NCBI RefSeq assembly: GCF_014642655.1
Contig: NZ_BMIR01000016.1
Coordinates: 25,759-89,758, forward strand
Source of the DNA: Pullulanibacillus camelliae
GTDB lineage: Bacteria > Bacillota > Bacilli > Bacillales > Sporolactobacillaceae
Length of the DNA stretch: 64,000 nucleotides
Direction: 5' to 3'
Part shown: positions 51,813 to 61,079 of the stretch, piece after piece
Layout: each line of letters starts with the position of its first letter
Position numbering within the stretch: position 1 is the stretch's first letter
The notes under the pieces: model-generated
Told to the model about the DNA's origin: nothing
The model's database searches: none
What the model saw: only the letters and a program-made list of their open reading frames with translations
Made by a program: the position numbers and the translations under genes

Positions 51813-52763
51813 ATGTATAAGGAACCGTTGTTCTTAGAACCTGAGCTTAAAGAGAGAATTTGGGGCGGGGAGCGTCTCGCAACTGAATTTGGTTATACTA
51901 TTCCTTCAAAGACAACTGGGGAATGCTGGGGGATTTCGGCGCATCCGAATGGACCTTCGATTGTGAAGAACGGCGTGTTGGCTGGAAAATCCCTGATTGA
52001 CGTATGGGATCAGCATCGAGAGCTCTTTGGAAATGAGCCTTCTGAACAATTTCCACTTTTAACGAAAATTTTAGATGCGAAAACAGATCTATCGGTACAA
52101 GTCCACCCAGATGATCAGTATGCACGGGAAGTTGAACATGTGCCATATGGTAAAACGGAATGCTGGTATGTCATTGATTGTGAAGACGGAGCCGAAATTG
52201 TCTATGGTCATAATGCTAAATCCCCAGAGGAATTCCGTTCGCTAGTTGATAGTGGCCAGTGGGACAAGCTTCTGAGAAGGGTGAAGGTCAAGCCAGGAGA
52301 TTTCTTTTATGTCCCCAGTGGCACGATCCATGCGATCGGCGGTGGGATTTTGATTTTGGAAAGTCAACAAAGCTCCGATATTACCTATAGGGTTTATGAC
52401 TATGATCGGACAGATGCAGAAGGAAACAAGCGAGAACTTCATATTGAACCGTCAATACAAGTCGCACAGTATCCTCATCAATCCCCAGAACTTACCTATA
52501 AAATTGAGCAAGCGAGTGAGGGAAAGGTGACCGAACTCGTCAAAGCAGACTACTTTACTGTAGAGCGCTGGGAGGTTCGTGGTTGGTTGGAAAGAAAACA
52601 GGAGCAGCCCTTTTTGTTGGTGAGCGTGATCAATGGAGAAGGTGTTATTACGACAGATGGCAAGGATAATGCCCTTCGTAAAGGGGATCATTTTATCATC
52701 CCGGCGACCGTGGAAACCATCACACTCTCTGGACAATGTGACTGCATTGTCTCTCATCCATAA
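51813..52763 (+). CDS. manA: Mannose-6-phosphate isomerase, class I
   Basis: 316 residues, the short Bacillus-type form. LFLEPELKERIWGGERLATEFGY, KILDAKTDLSVQVHPDDQYA (zinc ligands Q and H), KTECWYVIDC (E), and FFYVPSGTIHAIGGGILILESQQSSDITYRVYDYDR (H). Interconverts mannose-6-P and fructose-6-P. AAAAGGAG precedes ATG 51813. It stands alone, unlike ManA genes tied to PTS operons. Confidence 0.95.
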   Translation: MYKEPLFLEPELKERIWGGERLATEFGYTIPSKTTGECWGISAHPNGPSIVKNGVLAGKSLIDVWDQHRELFGNEPSEQFPLLTKILDAKTDLSVQVHPDDQYAREVEHVPYGKTECWYVIDCEDGAEIVYGHNAKSPEEFRSLVDSGQWDKLLRRVKVKPGDFFYVPSGTIHAIGGGILILESQQSSDITYRVYDYDRTDAEGNKRELHIEPSIQVAQYPHQSPELTYKIEQASEGKVTELVKADYFTVERWEVRGWLERKQEQPFLLVSVINGEGVITTDGKDNALRKGDHFIIPATVETITLSGQCDCIVSHP

Positions 52764-52830
52764 AAGGCGTATGACATTCTCATTTTTAAGGAAAGTTAGA
52801 GATAACCCTTAAAGGTGAGGATGTTTTTTT

Positions 52831-53643
52831 ATGCCAGAGCTCCCAGAAATGGAGAATTATAAACAACAGCTGTCTTCAAGGCTCATTGGTCAAACCATAA
52901 CAGCAGTACAGATTGAACGCTCCAAATCCATCAATACCCCTAGCGCCGATTTTTGCCAGCAGGTAGAAAGGCAAACCATTATAAATATCGAGAGAAGGGC
53001 AAAGTACTTACTCTTTAATTTAGCATCCGAAAAAGTCCTGCTCCTTCATTTAATGCTCGGAGGCAAGCTGTTTTTTGGTAGTGAGGCAGATAGCCCTAAA
53101 CGTACGAAGCAGGTGGTGCTATCCTTTGGGGAGGAACAGCTCTATTTTATTGGCTTACGGCTCGGCTTTTTACATATACTTTCTCCTACAGAAGTGGAAG
53201 GAAAGCTTGCAGGGATAGGGCCAGAACCTTTATCTCCTCAATTTACATATGAGGCTTTACAAAAACAGTTAGAGCAAAAACAAGGAGCCATTAAGAATGC
53301 TTTAATTGACCAAGCCTTTATTGCTGGAATTGGCAATCGCTACTCCGATGAGATCTGTTTTACTGCTGAAATACACCCAATGAAGAAAATAAAGACACTT
53401 GGTGATGCAGACATTGTCAAGCTGTTTCAGGCTATTAGGCAGGTGCTTACAGAAGCCACTCATTATGGTGGATACATGGACATGCCCCTCTATAAAGGGG
53501 ATACAAAAACAGGGAGCTACTTGCCTTATTTCAAAGTCCATGGTAAAGCAGATCATCCTTGTCCACGCTGCGGAGCAAAGATTATTATGGAAAAAATCGC
53601 TTCAAAAAAAGTGTACTATTGCCCGAATTGTCAGCAAGGATGA
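52831..53643 (+). CDS. mutM: Formamidopyrimidine-DNA glycosylase family protein
   Basis: 270 residues. N-terminal PELPEMENYKQQL with catalytic Pro2 and Glu3, LMLGGKLFFG with the conserved Lys, FIAGIGNRYSDEICF (helix-two-turn-helix), and a C-terminal zinc finger CPRCGAK...CPNC. Removes oxidised purines and nicks abasic sites. MENY in place of the usual VETV means this is a diverged paralogue of MutM/Nei rather than certainly the main Fpg; the symbol is tentative. Confidence 0.8.
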   Translation: MPELPEMENYKQQLSSRLIGQTITAVQIERSKSINTPSADFCQQVERQTIINIERRAKYLLFNLASEKVLLLHLMLGGKLFFGSEADSPKRTKQVVLSFGEEQLYFIGLRLGFLHILSPTEVEGKLAGIGPEPLSPQFTYEALQKQLEQKQGAIKNALIDQAFIAGIGNRYSDEICFTAEIHPMKKIKTLGDADIVKLFQAIRQVLTEATHYGGYMDMPLYKGDTKTGSYLPYFKVHGKADHPCPRCGAKIIMEKIASKKVYYCPNCQQG

Positions 53644-53667
53644 CAAATTGAAAAGCGAGTCACAAAA

Positions 53668-54160
53668 TAATGAAGAAAATCCGAAGCTTCTGAAAGGGAA
53701 CAAAAATGTGGTGTGAGTTCCGAATCGAGGCATGAGTGTAACAAAAGAGAGAGACAAGAGAATCAAAGCTGGCCGCAAGTAAACAAAAGGCACGTCTCTT
53801 TTAACAAAAGCCACAACCAAATTAACGAATAAAGCTTGAAGTTTCCGAATAGGAAACGAATTCGGGGGTCAAGCTTCCGAATATTGATGCGAGCGTAACA
53901 AAAGGTAGGGGCAAGAGAACAAAAGCCAGCTCCAAAGGAACAAAAGGCCGGCCCATTTTAACAAAAGCCAGCCGCAAAATCACAAATCAAGCCGGCAGTT
54001 TCCGAAAAGAGAGCAAATCCATAAGGCAGGCTTCCAAATCGAGGCATGAGTGTAACAAAGGACTGTCTCTTTTAACAAAATCCTAATCCAAAATAACAAA
54101 TTCTCTTCTCAAATTAACAAAAGCAAAGGTTATTTTAACAAAAAGGCATTCTCACCATAA
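53668..54160. repeat. Family A phased AACAAA repeat, copy 4 (three units)
   Basis: Between the convergent mutM and iron-transport genes. Steps 21, 21, 21, 21, 31 and 42 are kept in the first unit although motifs drift to AATCAAAG and AACGAAT. The last part is a plain 21-bp ladder (AACAAAAT, AACAAAT, AACAAAAG, AACAAAAA). Two hairpins (GCCGCT/AGCGGC near 54172, CAAAAGGA/TCCTTTTG 54211-54247) follow and may terminate the flanking operons. Confidence 0.88.
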
Positions 54161-54351
54161 CGATATCGAAAGGCCGCTGCCACAAGCGGCTGTCTTATTA
54201 ACCTTTAATTCAAAAGGATCGAGCAGCTGTTTCACCCGGTCCTTTTGATTTTCCGTAGGCTGGCTATAGTTCTCTTCTTTTAGTGGACTTTTAAAATATT
54301 TACGCTCGGTATGCCTGTTATCTCTTTAGTTTTCTTTCAGCTTTTTTAGGG

Positions 54352-55215
54352 TCAGATGGATGGTGTCGCTTCTGTTTGTAAGACATGAACGTCATCTGTT
54401 TTCGTGCTTTCTTGTTGCTTTTGTTTAAGCAGATTGCGTCCGCGTCCATGGGGGATGCACATTGGTGTACCGAAGAGAGGGTCCATGACAATTTCGGCAT
54501 CCATTTGAAACACATCCTTCATTAATTGAGTTGTGATAATGTTTTCTGGTGCGCCTTGTGCATAGATTTTTTTATTGTTCACGGCAACGATGTGGTCCGC
54601 ATAGCGACAAGCTAAATTAATATCGTGTAAAACCATCGCAATGGTTCGCTTCTCTGTTCTGTTCAAAGCAAATAACAGATCAAGAATATCCACCTGGTGG
54701 GCGAGATCAAGATAGGTTGTGGGTTCATCGAGCAGGAGAATATCTGTATTTTGAGCAAGCACCATGGCGATCCATGCTCGCTGCCGCTGCCCACCAGAAA
54801 GTGAATCAACAGGACGATCCGAGAGCTCTTCTAAATTGGTGACCTTTAACGCATGGCGGACGATGTTTTCGTCCTCGACAGACCATTGACTCAGCCAGCT
54901 TTGATAAGGATAACGGCCTTGACGCACAAGCTGCAAAATCGTTAATCCTTCAGGAGCAACAGGCCCCTGAGGAAGGAGGGCAAGGTCGCGTGCGACCTTC
55001 TTCGTTGCTGTTTTAGCAATGTCTCTACCATTAAGGACAACCGATCCAGAGGACGGTTTGATTAAACGGGCGAAGGTTGATAGCAACGTTGACTTCCCAC
55101 AACCGTTTTTGCCGATAAAGACGGTGACTTTGCCCTTAGGAATCTGTAAATTCAATGCTTCTAATATCGGATCATCCCCGTAACCCACTGTAATGGCTTG
55201 CGCTTCCAAATTCAT
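54352..55215 (-). CDS. Iron-siderophore ABC transporter ATP-binding protein
   Basis: 287 residues, FecE/FhuC type. Walker A GKNGCGKSTLL, Q-loop LLPQGPVAPEG, signature DSLSGGQRQRAWIAM, Walker B ILLLDEPTTYLDLAHQ, H-loop VLHDINLACRYAD. ATG 55215 is chosen (in-frame TTG/GTG-type extension to 55230 lacks support). Powers the two FecCD permeases upstream in the operon. Confidence 0.93.
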   Translation of the reverse strand: MNLEAQAITVGYGDDPILEALNLQIPKGKVTVFIGKNGCGKSTLLSTFARLIKPSSGSVVLNGRDIAKTATKKVARDLALLPQGPVAPEGLTILQLVRQGRYPYQSWLSQWSVEDENIVRHALKVTNLEELSDRPVDSLSGGQRQRAWIAMVLAQNTDILLLDEPTTYLDLAHQVDILDLLFALNRTEKRTIAMVLHDINLACRYADHIVAVNNKKIYAQGAPENIITTQLMKDVFQMDAEIVMDPLFGTPMCIPHGRGRNLLKQKQQESTKTDDVHVLQTEATPSI

Positions 55216-55220
55216 CCTTA

Positions 55221-56279
55221 TTACCCCCATTTTCTTGTTTTATATAATAAGTAGATAAAATACGGTGCACCGATCGCCGCTGTAAACACGCCAGCGGGAA
55301 TCTCAAGCGGTGTAAATACCGTGCGCCCAATAAGATCAGAAACCATGACAATGATGCCACCGATTAATGCAGATACAGGTATTAAACTACCAAAATTGGA
55401 GCCGACGAGCCGTCGGGCCATATGTGGCGCCATGAGGCCGATAAAGCTAATCGCGCCAGCATAAGCCACAGCGCCTCCTGCTAATGCTGTACTCAAAATG
55501 AGTAACAGAATGCGGTCGCCCTTTAGATTATTGCCTATGCCGACAGCCACCTTTTCGCCAAAGGCCTGAGCATTTAGACGGCGAGCTAAACCTTGAGCCA
55601 GGCCGATAAAGAGTATAGACCAAATCAATAAGAAAGCCACAGAGCTCCAAGAGGCGCCGTTTACTGACCCCGTCATCCAAATGGAGGCTTGAGAAGCCAA
55701 ATAAGTGGGACCTAAGATCAGCAGCAAATCAGTAAAGGCTTTCGCTCCAGCGGATAGACCAATCCCAATCAACACAAGTTTTATAGCGGAAAGGCCCCGT
55801 TTTGAAAGGAAAAAGACGAGACCGCCCATTAGCAAAGCGCCAATAAAGGAAGCAACTGGGAGCCACTGAATACTAACGTTCATAGAGGTATCCCCGCTTG
55901 CACTGAAAAAGGTAAGGAACATAACAGTCGTAAGTGAGGCGCCGTTTGTCACACCGATAATATCAGGTGAGGCTAAGGGATTACGCACAAGACCTTGTAA
56001 GATGGCCCCTGATACAGCCAACCCCATTCCAGCCAATGCAGCTAATAGAATTCGCGGAAAGCGAAAGGAATGAACGACCAAATTGTTCATGGCTGTGGAC
56101 TGTTTAAAAATCGCTTTAACGACTTCTATAGGTGAAATAAATAAATCACCTAAACCAAGACTTAAAATGATGGTGATGATAAAAAGTATGCTTAACACTA
56201 TGAGTGTCAGCAGTGCTCTTTGGTCGACAAGAAAGGAGGCTCTGTTCCAACGTAAGGCTCGATATTTTTTATGCGTCAT
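55221..56279 (-). CDS. Iron-siderophore ABC transporter permease (FecCD)
   Basis: 352 residues, about ten hydrophobic segments. RFPRILLAALAGMGLAVSGAILQGLVRNPLASPDIIGVTNGASL is the family hallmark; FIGLMAPHMARRLVGSNFGSLIPVSALIGG is the second. Forms a heterodimer with the permease at 56269 in the membrane. Overlaps that gene by 11 bases. Confidence 0.93.
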   Translation of the reverse strand: MTHKKYRALRWNRASFLVDQRALLTLIVLSILFIITIILSLGLGDLFISPIEVVKAIFKQSTAMNNLVVHSFRFPRILLAALAGMGLAVSGAILQGLVRNPLASPDIIGVTNGASLTTVMFLTFFSASGDTSMNVSIQWLPVASFIGALLMGGLVFFLSKRGLSAIKLVLIGIGLSAGAKAFTDLLLILGPTYLASQASIWMTGSVNGASWSSVAFLLIWSILFIGLAQGLARRLNAQAFGEKVAVGIGNNLKGDRILLLILSTALAGGAVAYAGAISFIGLMAPHMARRLVGSNFGSLIPVSALIGGIIVMVSDLIGRTVFTPLEIPAGVFTAAIGAPYFIYLLYKTRKWG

Positions 56280-57285
56280 GGCTAAACACCCCGCGTCTCG
56301 CTATAAAGATAAAGAAGGGGGTGCCAACAATCGCCGTCATAATACCAACAGGCACCTCGCCAGAATGTAAGATAAAGCGGGCTGAAATATCAGCGACAAG
56401 TAATAAAATGGCCCCCAGCCCTGCACAATAGGGAATAAGCCAACGAAAGTCTTGCCCGACTAGCCATTTGGCAATATGAGGGATGATGATTCCAATAAAA
56501 CCAATAGGTCCAGCAACAGCGACGGAACCGCCTGCCAATAAAATAATAATGAGACCAGCGATCCCTTTTACTAGCGCAGTATTTTGCCCTACCCCTTTTG
56601 CCACTTGATCCCCTAAAGCTAATGTATTCATTTTAGCGCTGATTAAGAGGGCGATGATCCAGCCACATGCAAAGTAAGGAAGAACATGGGTCAATGTATG
56701 CAAATCACGTCCTTGTACGGAGCCGACTAGCCAATACAGGACACTTTCAAGTGTGGGTTCGCTCATCGTTAAAACGCCTTGAGTGAGTGAGGCAAAGAGA
56801 GCAGCAATGGCGGCGCCCGCTAATGTCAATTTGACTGGTGTCAAGCCATCGGGACCAAGAGAACTGAGAAAATAAACGATAACACCTGAAAGAGCAGCGC
56901 CGCCAAAGGCTAACCAGGTCATTGTGTTGATGGCATCAACATGAAAGAAGGCCACGGCAACAACAATCAAAAAGCTGGCACCAGCATTTACCCCGAGTAT
57001 ATTTGGTGAGGCCAAAGGATTGCGTGTTAATCCTTGCATCAGGATTCCGGAAATCGCTAAGCTCGCTCCAACGGCTGTTGCAATCAACATGCGCGGAACT
57101 CTTGAATCGAGGACGACCACTTGATCATTCGTTCCAGAATAATGAAAGAAGGCGGAGTAAACGGTATGTAAATGGATATCAGTATACCCAAGTATGAGGC
57201 TACCCATGGCACAAAGCAGCATTAAGAGAATGATAATGATAAGACCACAGGTTTTTATGACATTCGTTCTAAAAACACCGACCAA
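56269..57285 (-). CDS. Iron-siderophore ABC transporter permease (FecCD)
   Basis: 338 residues. DSRVPRMLIATAVGASLAISGILMQGLTRNPLASPNILGVNAGASF and GFIGIIIPHIAKWLVGQDFRWLIPYCAGLG. TTG start at 57285 with AAAGGATGA upstream. First gene of a three-gene operon divergent from the binding protein, with which it shares the Fur-box region. Confidence 0.92.
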   Translation of the reverse strand: MVGVFRTNVIKTCGLIIIILLMLLCAMGSLILGYTDIHLHTVYSAFFHYSGTNDQVVVLDSRVPRMLIATAVGASLAISGILMQGLTRNPLASPNILGVNAGASFLIVVAVAFFHVDAINTMTWLAFGGAALSGVIVYFLSSLGPDGLTPVKLTLAGAAIAALFASLTQGVLTMSEPTLESVLYWLVGSVQGRDLHTLTHVLPYFACGWIIALLISAKMNTLALGDQVAKGVGQNTALVKGIAGLIIILLAGGSVAVAGPIGFIGIIIPHIAKWLVGQDFRWLIPYCAGLGAILLLVADISARFILHSGEVPVGIMTAIVGTPFFIFIARRGVFSHDA

Positions 57286-57469
57286 AGTCTGTCATCCTTT
57301 CAAACGCTATAGAAACACTATGAAACTATATATATACAATGGAGGAAATTTACGAATTTCTAAGAAATAGATTAGAGTGCCAATCCATACTTATGAAGGG
57401 ACTCTAAAGCGCTAACTCTTTTTGATTTGACCTCATTTTATTTTAAATGCGATCTTGTGTCAATGAAAT

Positions 57470-57484
57470 TGATAATTATTCTCA
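57470..57484. promoter_or_regulatory. Fur box 1
   Basis: TGATAATTATTCTCA matches 14 of 15 positions of the 7-1-7 Fur consensus TGATAATNATTATCA. It lies just upstream of the -35 of the binding-protein promoter and may also serve the divergent permease operon. Confidence 0.8.
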
Positions 57485-57492
57485 ATTTGTCA

Positions 57493-57521
57493 TTGACAAG
57501 TTTTTTGTTAGAGGGTATTCT
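57493..57521 (+). promoter_or_regulatory. Sigma-A promoter of siderophore-binding protein
   Basis: Perfect TTGACA at 57493-57498, 17-bp spacer, TATTCT at 57516-57521, bracketed by two Fur boxes. Confidence 0.85.
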
Positions 57522-57535
57522 AATTTAAGAGTAAA

Positions 57536-57550
57536 TGATAATCATTTTCA
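57536..57550. promoter_or_regulatory. Fur box 2
   Basis: TGATAATCATTTTCA, 14 of 15 to the 7-1-7 Fur consensus, just after the predicted start point and before the ribosome site. Confidence 0.8.
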
Positions 57551-57572
57551 ATTGAGGGGGATTAATCATCAA

Positions 57573-58550
57573 ATGAAAACGAAATACATATTCTTTATTG
57601 CGCTTTTTGCAGTCATTTTAGGTTTGACAGGCTGTGGGAGTTCATCTGACAAAGATGCCGATGCTTCCGCGAAAGCAACAGCTTCAGACAAATCCTATAC
57701 TGTTAAGCATGCAATGGGGACGACAACGGTTAAAGGGACACCGAAGAGAATTGTTGTGTTAACGAACGAAGGCACAGAAGCCCTACTTGCAATGGGGGTT
57801 AAGCCTGTTGGCGCGGTTCAATCTTGGTTAGGCAATCCTTGGTATGATCATATTAAAGATAAAATGGATGGCGTGAAGGTGGTTGGAACAGAAAGCTCCG
57901 TTAACCTGGAAGCTATTGCTAAGCTGCATCCCGATCTTATTATTGGTAATAAAATGAGGCAAGAGAAGCAATACGACAAACTAAAGGCCATCGCTCCTAC
58001 TATATTTTCAGATGAACTCCGTGGGGACTGGCAGGAAAACTTTAAGCTCTATGCCAAGGCTATTAATAAAGAAGATAAAGGGCAAGACGTATTAAAGCAA
58101 TTTAATGATAAAGTGAAAAGCATACACGACAAGCTTGCGGATCAAAATAAATTGAACGCCAAGATCTCTCTTGTGCGCTTTATGGCAGGTCAAGCGAGAA
58201 TTTATCATAAGGATACCTTTGCGGGGGTTATTCTTAAAGAAATCGGCTTGCAACGTCCAGCGTCACAGGATAAAAATGATTTTGCAGCCCTTAATGCCAC
58301 AGAAGAAATGATTCCACAAATGGATGGGGATTACATCTTCTACTTTACCTATGCACCAAGCGGTGATAATGGTCAGGCGCAAAAAGAAGAAAATAACTTT
58401 ACTAATAATAAATTGTGGAAAAATCTTAAAGGTGTTAAAGATGGGCATGTCTATAAAGTAAGTGACGCTATTTGGAATACAGCTGGCGGTGTAATAGCAG
58501 CTAACCAAATGTTAGACGAGCTTGAAAAAGATATGCTTTCGAGTAACTAA
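57573..58550 (+). CDS. Iron-siderophore ABC transporter substrate-binding lipoprotein
   Basis: 325 residues. Signal peptide ending in lipobox ILGLTGC, then a class III binding fold: GTPKRIVVLTNEGTEALLAMGVKPVGAVQSW, NLEAIAKLHPDLIIGNKMR, and a C-terminal DAIWNTAGGVIAANQMLDEL. Similar to YfiY/FeuA-type proteins. ATG 57573 follows TTGAGGGGG; the longer frame from 57447 runs through the promoter and is not coding. Repressed by Fur in iron-rich cells. Confidence 0.92.
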   Translation: MKTKYIFFIALFAVILGLTGCGSSSDKDADASAKATASDKSYTVKHAMGTTTVKGTPKRIVVLTNEGTEALLAMGVKPVGAVQSWLGNPWYDHIKDKMDGVKVVGTESSVNLEAIAKLHPDLIIGNKMRQEKQYDKLKAIAPTIFSDELRGDWQENFKLYAKAINKEDKGQDVLKQFNDKVKSIHDKLADQNKLNAKISLVRFMAGQARIYHKDTFAGVILKEIGLQRPASQDKNDFAALNATEEMIPQMDGDYIFYFTYAPSGDNGQAQKEENNFTNNKLWKNLKGVKDGHVYKVSDAIWNTAGGVIAANQMLDELEKDMLSSN

Positions 58551-58570
58551 CTTGACTAAATAAAAAAACG

Positions 58571-58613
58571 AGACTGCTTCAAAAGCATAAAGCTTTTGCG
58601 AGCAGTCTTTTTG
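58571..58613 (+). terminator. Terminator after siderophore-binding protein
   Basis: AGACTGCT pairs with AGCAGTCT, with an inner CAAAAGC/GCTTTTG stem, then TTTTT. Strong. Confidence 0.9.
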
Positions 58614-58983
58614 AGTTTTGCCAGAGGGAGGGGTGTGTCCACAGGCACTGAGGAAAGTACCTGGTCAAAAGGTCATTTTTTGTTGATATTACTTCTAACA
58701 GTCTTGCCGCTCATCCTTATTTTTAATCTCACTGCTAGCTTCATCTGCCCTTCGGTATGGAATTTTTTGTAACCCTCTTATTCTTTCACTTTTAAGACTT
58801 TTTCTCTCTGTTTTTATTATATTTTTTAGAGGATTAAAAATGTAAATGCTACCATTGAATGGTTGGTCCGAAATACAAAAAAATGTTGATTTGAAGGGGT
58901 TTTCATAAGCATTCCACTGATTCAAACACCAAAATTTGTGTTAAAATAAAGCCGTAAAAATAAAGATAAGGATGGTCAGTTTT
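58614..58983. other. Intergenic region before thioesterase gene
   Basis: No supported gene. A minus-strand frame (58695-58925) lacks a ribosome site. The ribosome site AAGGATGG near 58968 belongs to the next gene. TTAAAAT at 58940-58946 might be its -10. Confidence 0.35.
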
Positions 58984-59523
58984 ATGGAGAAGAAATATTG
59001 TAAGGATTCACGTGTTGTCAAAACAAGTCGTGTCTTCCCTAGCCATACCAATAATCTAGATTCGTTGTTCGGTGGATTACTGATGAGTTATATAGATGAT
59101 GTCGCTTCAATCACTGCAGAACGCCATTCACGCAGGGATTGTGTAACGGCATCCACAGACCACGTCGACTTTCTCAGTCCGATCACACCAGGAGATTCTG
59201 TTTGCTTAGAGTCCTTCGTTGTTTCAACAGGACGTACGTCTATGGAAGTCTTCGTCAAAGTCGTAGCGGAAAACCTGAAGACAGGTGATCGCCGTATCGC
59301 TGCAACTTCCTTTTTAACATTTGTTGCCCTAGACGAAAATCGCCATCCTGTTGAAGTGCCTGGCGTCATCCCTGAAAGTGAAGAAGAGAAAAAACTATTC
59401 GAAATGGCAGAGCTTCGCGCTGAAGACCGCAAGCGTCATCGCCAAGCAAGTAAAGAACTGGCCAAAGCGTTAACAACCCAAAAGCATTGGGAGCCTTATT
59501 TGAATGCCCAAATCCAAATTTAA
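58984..59523 (+). CDS. Acyl-CoA thioesterase, hotdog fold (YkhA-like)
   Basis: 179 residues. VFPSHTNNLDSLFGGLLMSYIDDVASITAERHS contains the conserved HxNxL, FGG and active-site Asp of BFIT/YciA-type thioesterases, followed by STDHVDFLSPITPGD. The charged C-terminal tail (EDRKRHRQASKELAKAL) is typical. ATG 58984 is used; the frame starts at 58972. Hydrolyses acyl-CoA in the cytoplasm. Confidence 0.9.
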   Translation: MEKKYCKDSRVVKTSRVFPSHTNNLDSLFGGLLMSYIDDVASITAERHSRRDCVTASTDHVDFLSPITPGDSVCLESFVVSTGRTSMEVFVKVVAENLKTGDRRIAATSFLTFVALDENRHPVEVPGVIPESEEEKKLFEMAELRAEDRKRHRQASKELAKALTTQKHWEPYLNAQIQI

Positions 59524-59538
59524 TAGCCTGTCATCAGC

Positions 59539-59571
59539 AGATGTCCTATTGACCAATGGGCATCTTTTTTT
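59539..59571 (+). terminator. Terminator after thioesterase gene
   Basis: AGATGTCC pairs with GGGCATCT (one G-T), then seven T. Confidence 0.8.
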
Positions 59572-59771
59572 ATGTGTAGGCGAGGCCTGGCGGCTATTCA
59601 AATGGTAAAGTCCACTGGTTGTACACATCAAACAATGATTAGAGAAGTACACAGGAATCATCATGAGGTGAGTGCTGAAGGAAGCGTGTATTAAACTCTT
59701 AGCTTGGACAAACAGAAATCTGATACCGAGGCGCGATAGAGGGATAAGACTCCATAACAAATAAAAGTCTC

Positions 59772-60080
59772 AAAGATGTGAGAATCCAGGAGGACAAGCT
59801 TCCGAATCTCGGTGCGAGCGTAACAAAAGGCAGAGGCAATTTAACAAAAGCCAGCTTCAAAGTAACAAAAGGGCTGCCTCTGTTAACAAAAGTCTCGGGC
59901 AAACTGACAAATAAAACGCGAATTTTCCGAATGGAGAACAAATCTCCGGGCAAAGCTTCCGAATCCGGATGCGAGCGCAACAAAAGCCTGAGGCAATTTA
60001 ACAAAAGCCGGCTTCAAAGAAACAAAAGGGCTGCCTCTGTTAACAAAAGTCTCGCTCAAACTAACAAAAGAAGGCCGGAT
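59772..60080. repeat. Family A phased AACAAA repeat, copy 5 (two units)
   Basis: Motif steps 21, 21, 21, 21, 31, 42, 21, 21, 21, 21 are all exact, with GACAAAT standing in for one AACAAAT. It fills much of the 744-bp gap between the thioesterase and stator genes; the remainder (59572-59771 and 60081-60267) shows no gene. Confidence 0.9.
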
Positions 60081-60267
60081 TTTCCAAGCAAGGAACTAAC
60101 CATCTTTCAATTTTGATTCTGGGATTTAAGCCAAAATACCATGCAATATTTTCCAATTTATGGTGACAAAAGACACAATTTTTTCCTTAAATTATTTTTA
60201 CTAAATATCTTGTAGATTCCTGTCGATACACTTTGTATAGGATTTGTTTGGAAGGTGGAAGTAGCCT

Positions 60268-61065
60268 ATGGATTTTACAACAGTGCTCGGTATTTTAATC
60301 GGCATTATTTCATTAATTTTAGGGTTTGTACTTGAGGGTGGGACAATAGGATCACTCATTCAATTCACAGCAGCGATCATTGTTTTCGGTGGGACTATCG
60401 GAGCTGTGGTTTTAAGTACCCCTTTTAATAAGCTCAAAAAAGTTCCATTTATTTTGAAGTATGCTTTTTTAAAGAAGAAAGTTGATCCTAATGACACGAT
60501 TGAGCAGCTGATCACTTTGTCAAATACTTCTCGCCGTGAGGGCTTACTTGCTCTTGAAGGGGTTATTCAGGAAGAGGATAGTGAATTTCTTAAAGAAGGC
60601 ATTCAGATGATTATCGATGGTGCTGAGGCTGATATGATACAGGATATTTTCAGCCGAAAAGTAGAGAAATATGAAGAAAAGATCTTGTCAATCGGAAAGA
60701 TTTTTGAAGCAGCTGGTGGCTTCGCACCAACGATGGGGATTATCGGAACGGTCATGGGGCTTGTTCATATTCTTGGACAGCTGGATAGTCCGGAAACACT
60801 CGGACCTTCTATAGCTGTTGCGTTTATCGCGACCTTGTATGGTGTATCAAGTGCCAATGTCCTTTACTTGCCGATCTATAATAAGATAAAAGCTAACCTT
60901 GAAGAGGAAGTACTGTTAATGGAATTACAGGCAGAAGGTCTCCTTTCTATTCAATACGGGGAAAATTCAACAATATTGCGAAGTAAGCTCATCGCTTTCT
61001 TGGACGATAATGATGTGAAGAAAATGGAGAGTAACCGTGAAATGCCTGAAGGTGAGAATGAGTAA
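60268..61065 (+). CDS. Flagellar stator protein, MotA/MotP family
   Basis: 265 residues, four membrane segments (~5-22, 32-50, ~150-172, ~182-200) and a cytoplasmic loop with SRREGLLALEGVIQEEDSEFLKEGIQMIIDG. GGFAPTMGIIGTVMGLVHIL and GPSIAVAFIATLYGVSSANVLYLP contain the conserved prolines. Five copies surround a MotB-type dimer in the stator. AGGTGGAAG precedes the ATG. The partner suggests the Na+-type (MotPS) system. Confidence 0.92.
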   Translation: MDFTTVLGILIGIISLILGFVLEGGTIGSLIQFTAAIIVFGGTIGAVVLSTPFNKLKKVPFILKYAFLKKKVDPNDTIEQLITLSNTSRREGLLALEGVIQEEDSEFLKEGIQMIIDGAEADMIQDIFSRKVEKYEEKILSIGKIFEAAGGFAPTMGIIGTVMGLVHILGQLDSPETLGPSIAVAFIATLYGVSSANVLYLPIYNKIKANLEEEVLLMELQAEGLLSIQYGENSTILRSKLIAFLDDNDVKKMESNREMPEGENE

Positions 61066-61079
61066 GGACGTGATGAATA

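Noticed and set aside
58695..58925. Minus-strand frame of 76 codons near the iron genes, considered as a small basic Fur-regulated protein
   Set aside because: No ribosome site, no Fur box, and no recognisable family motif.
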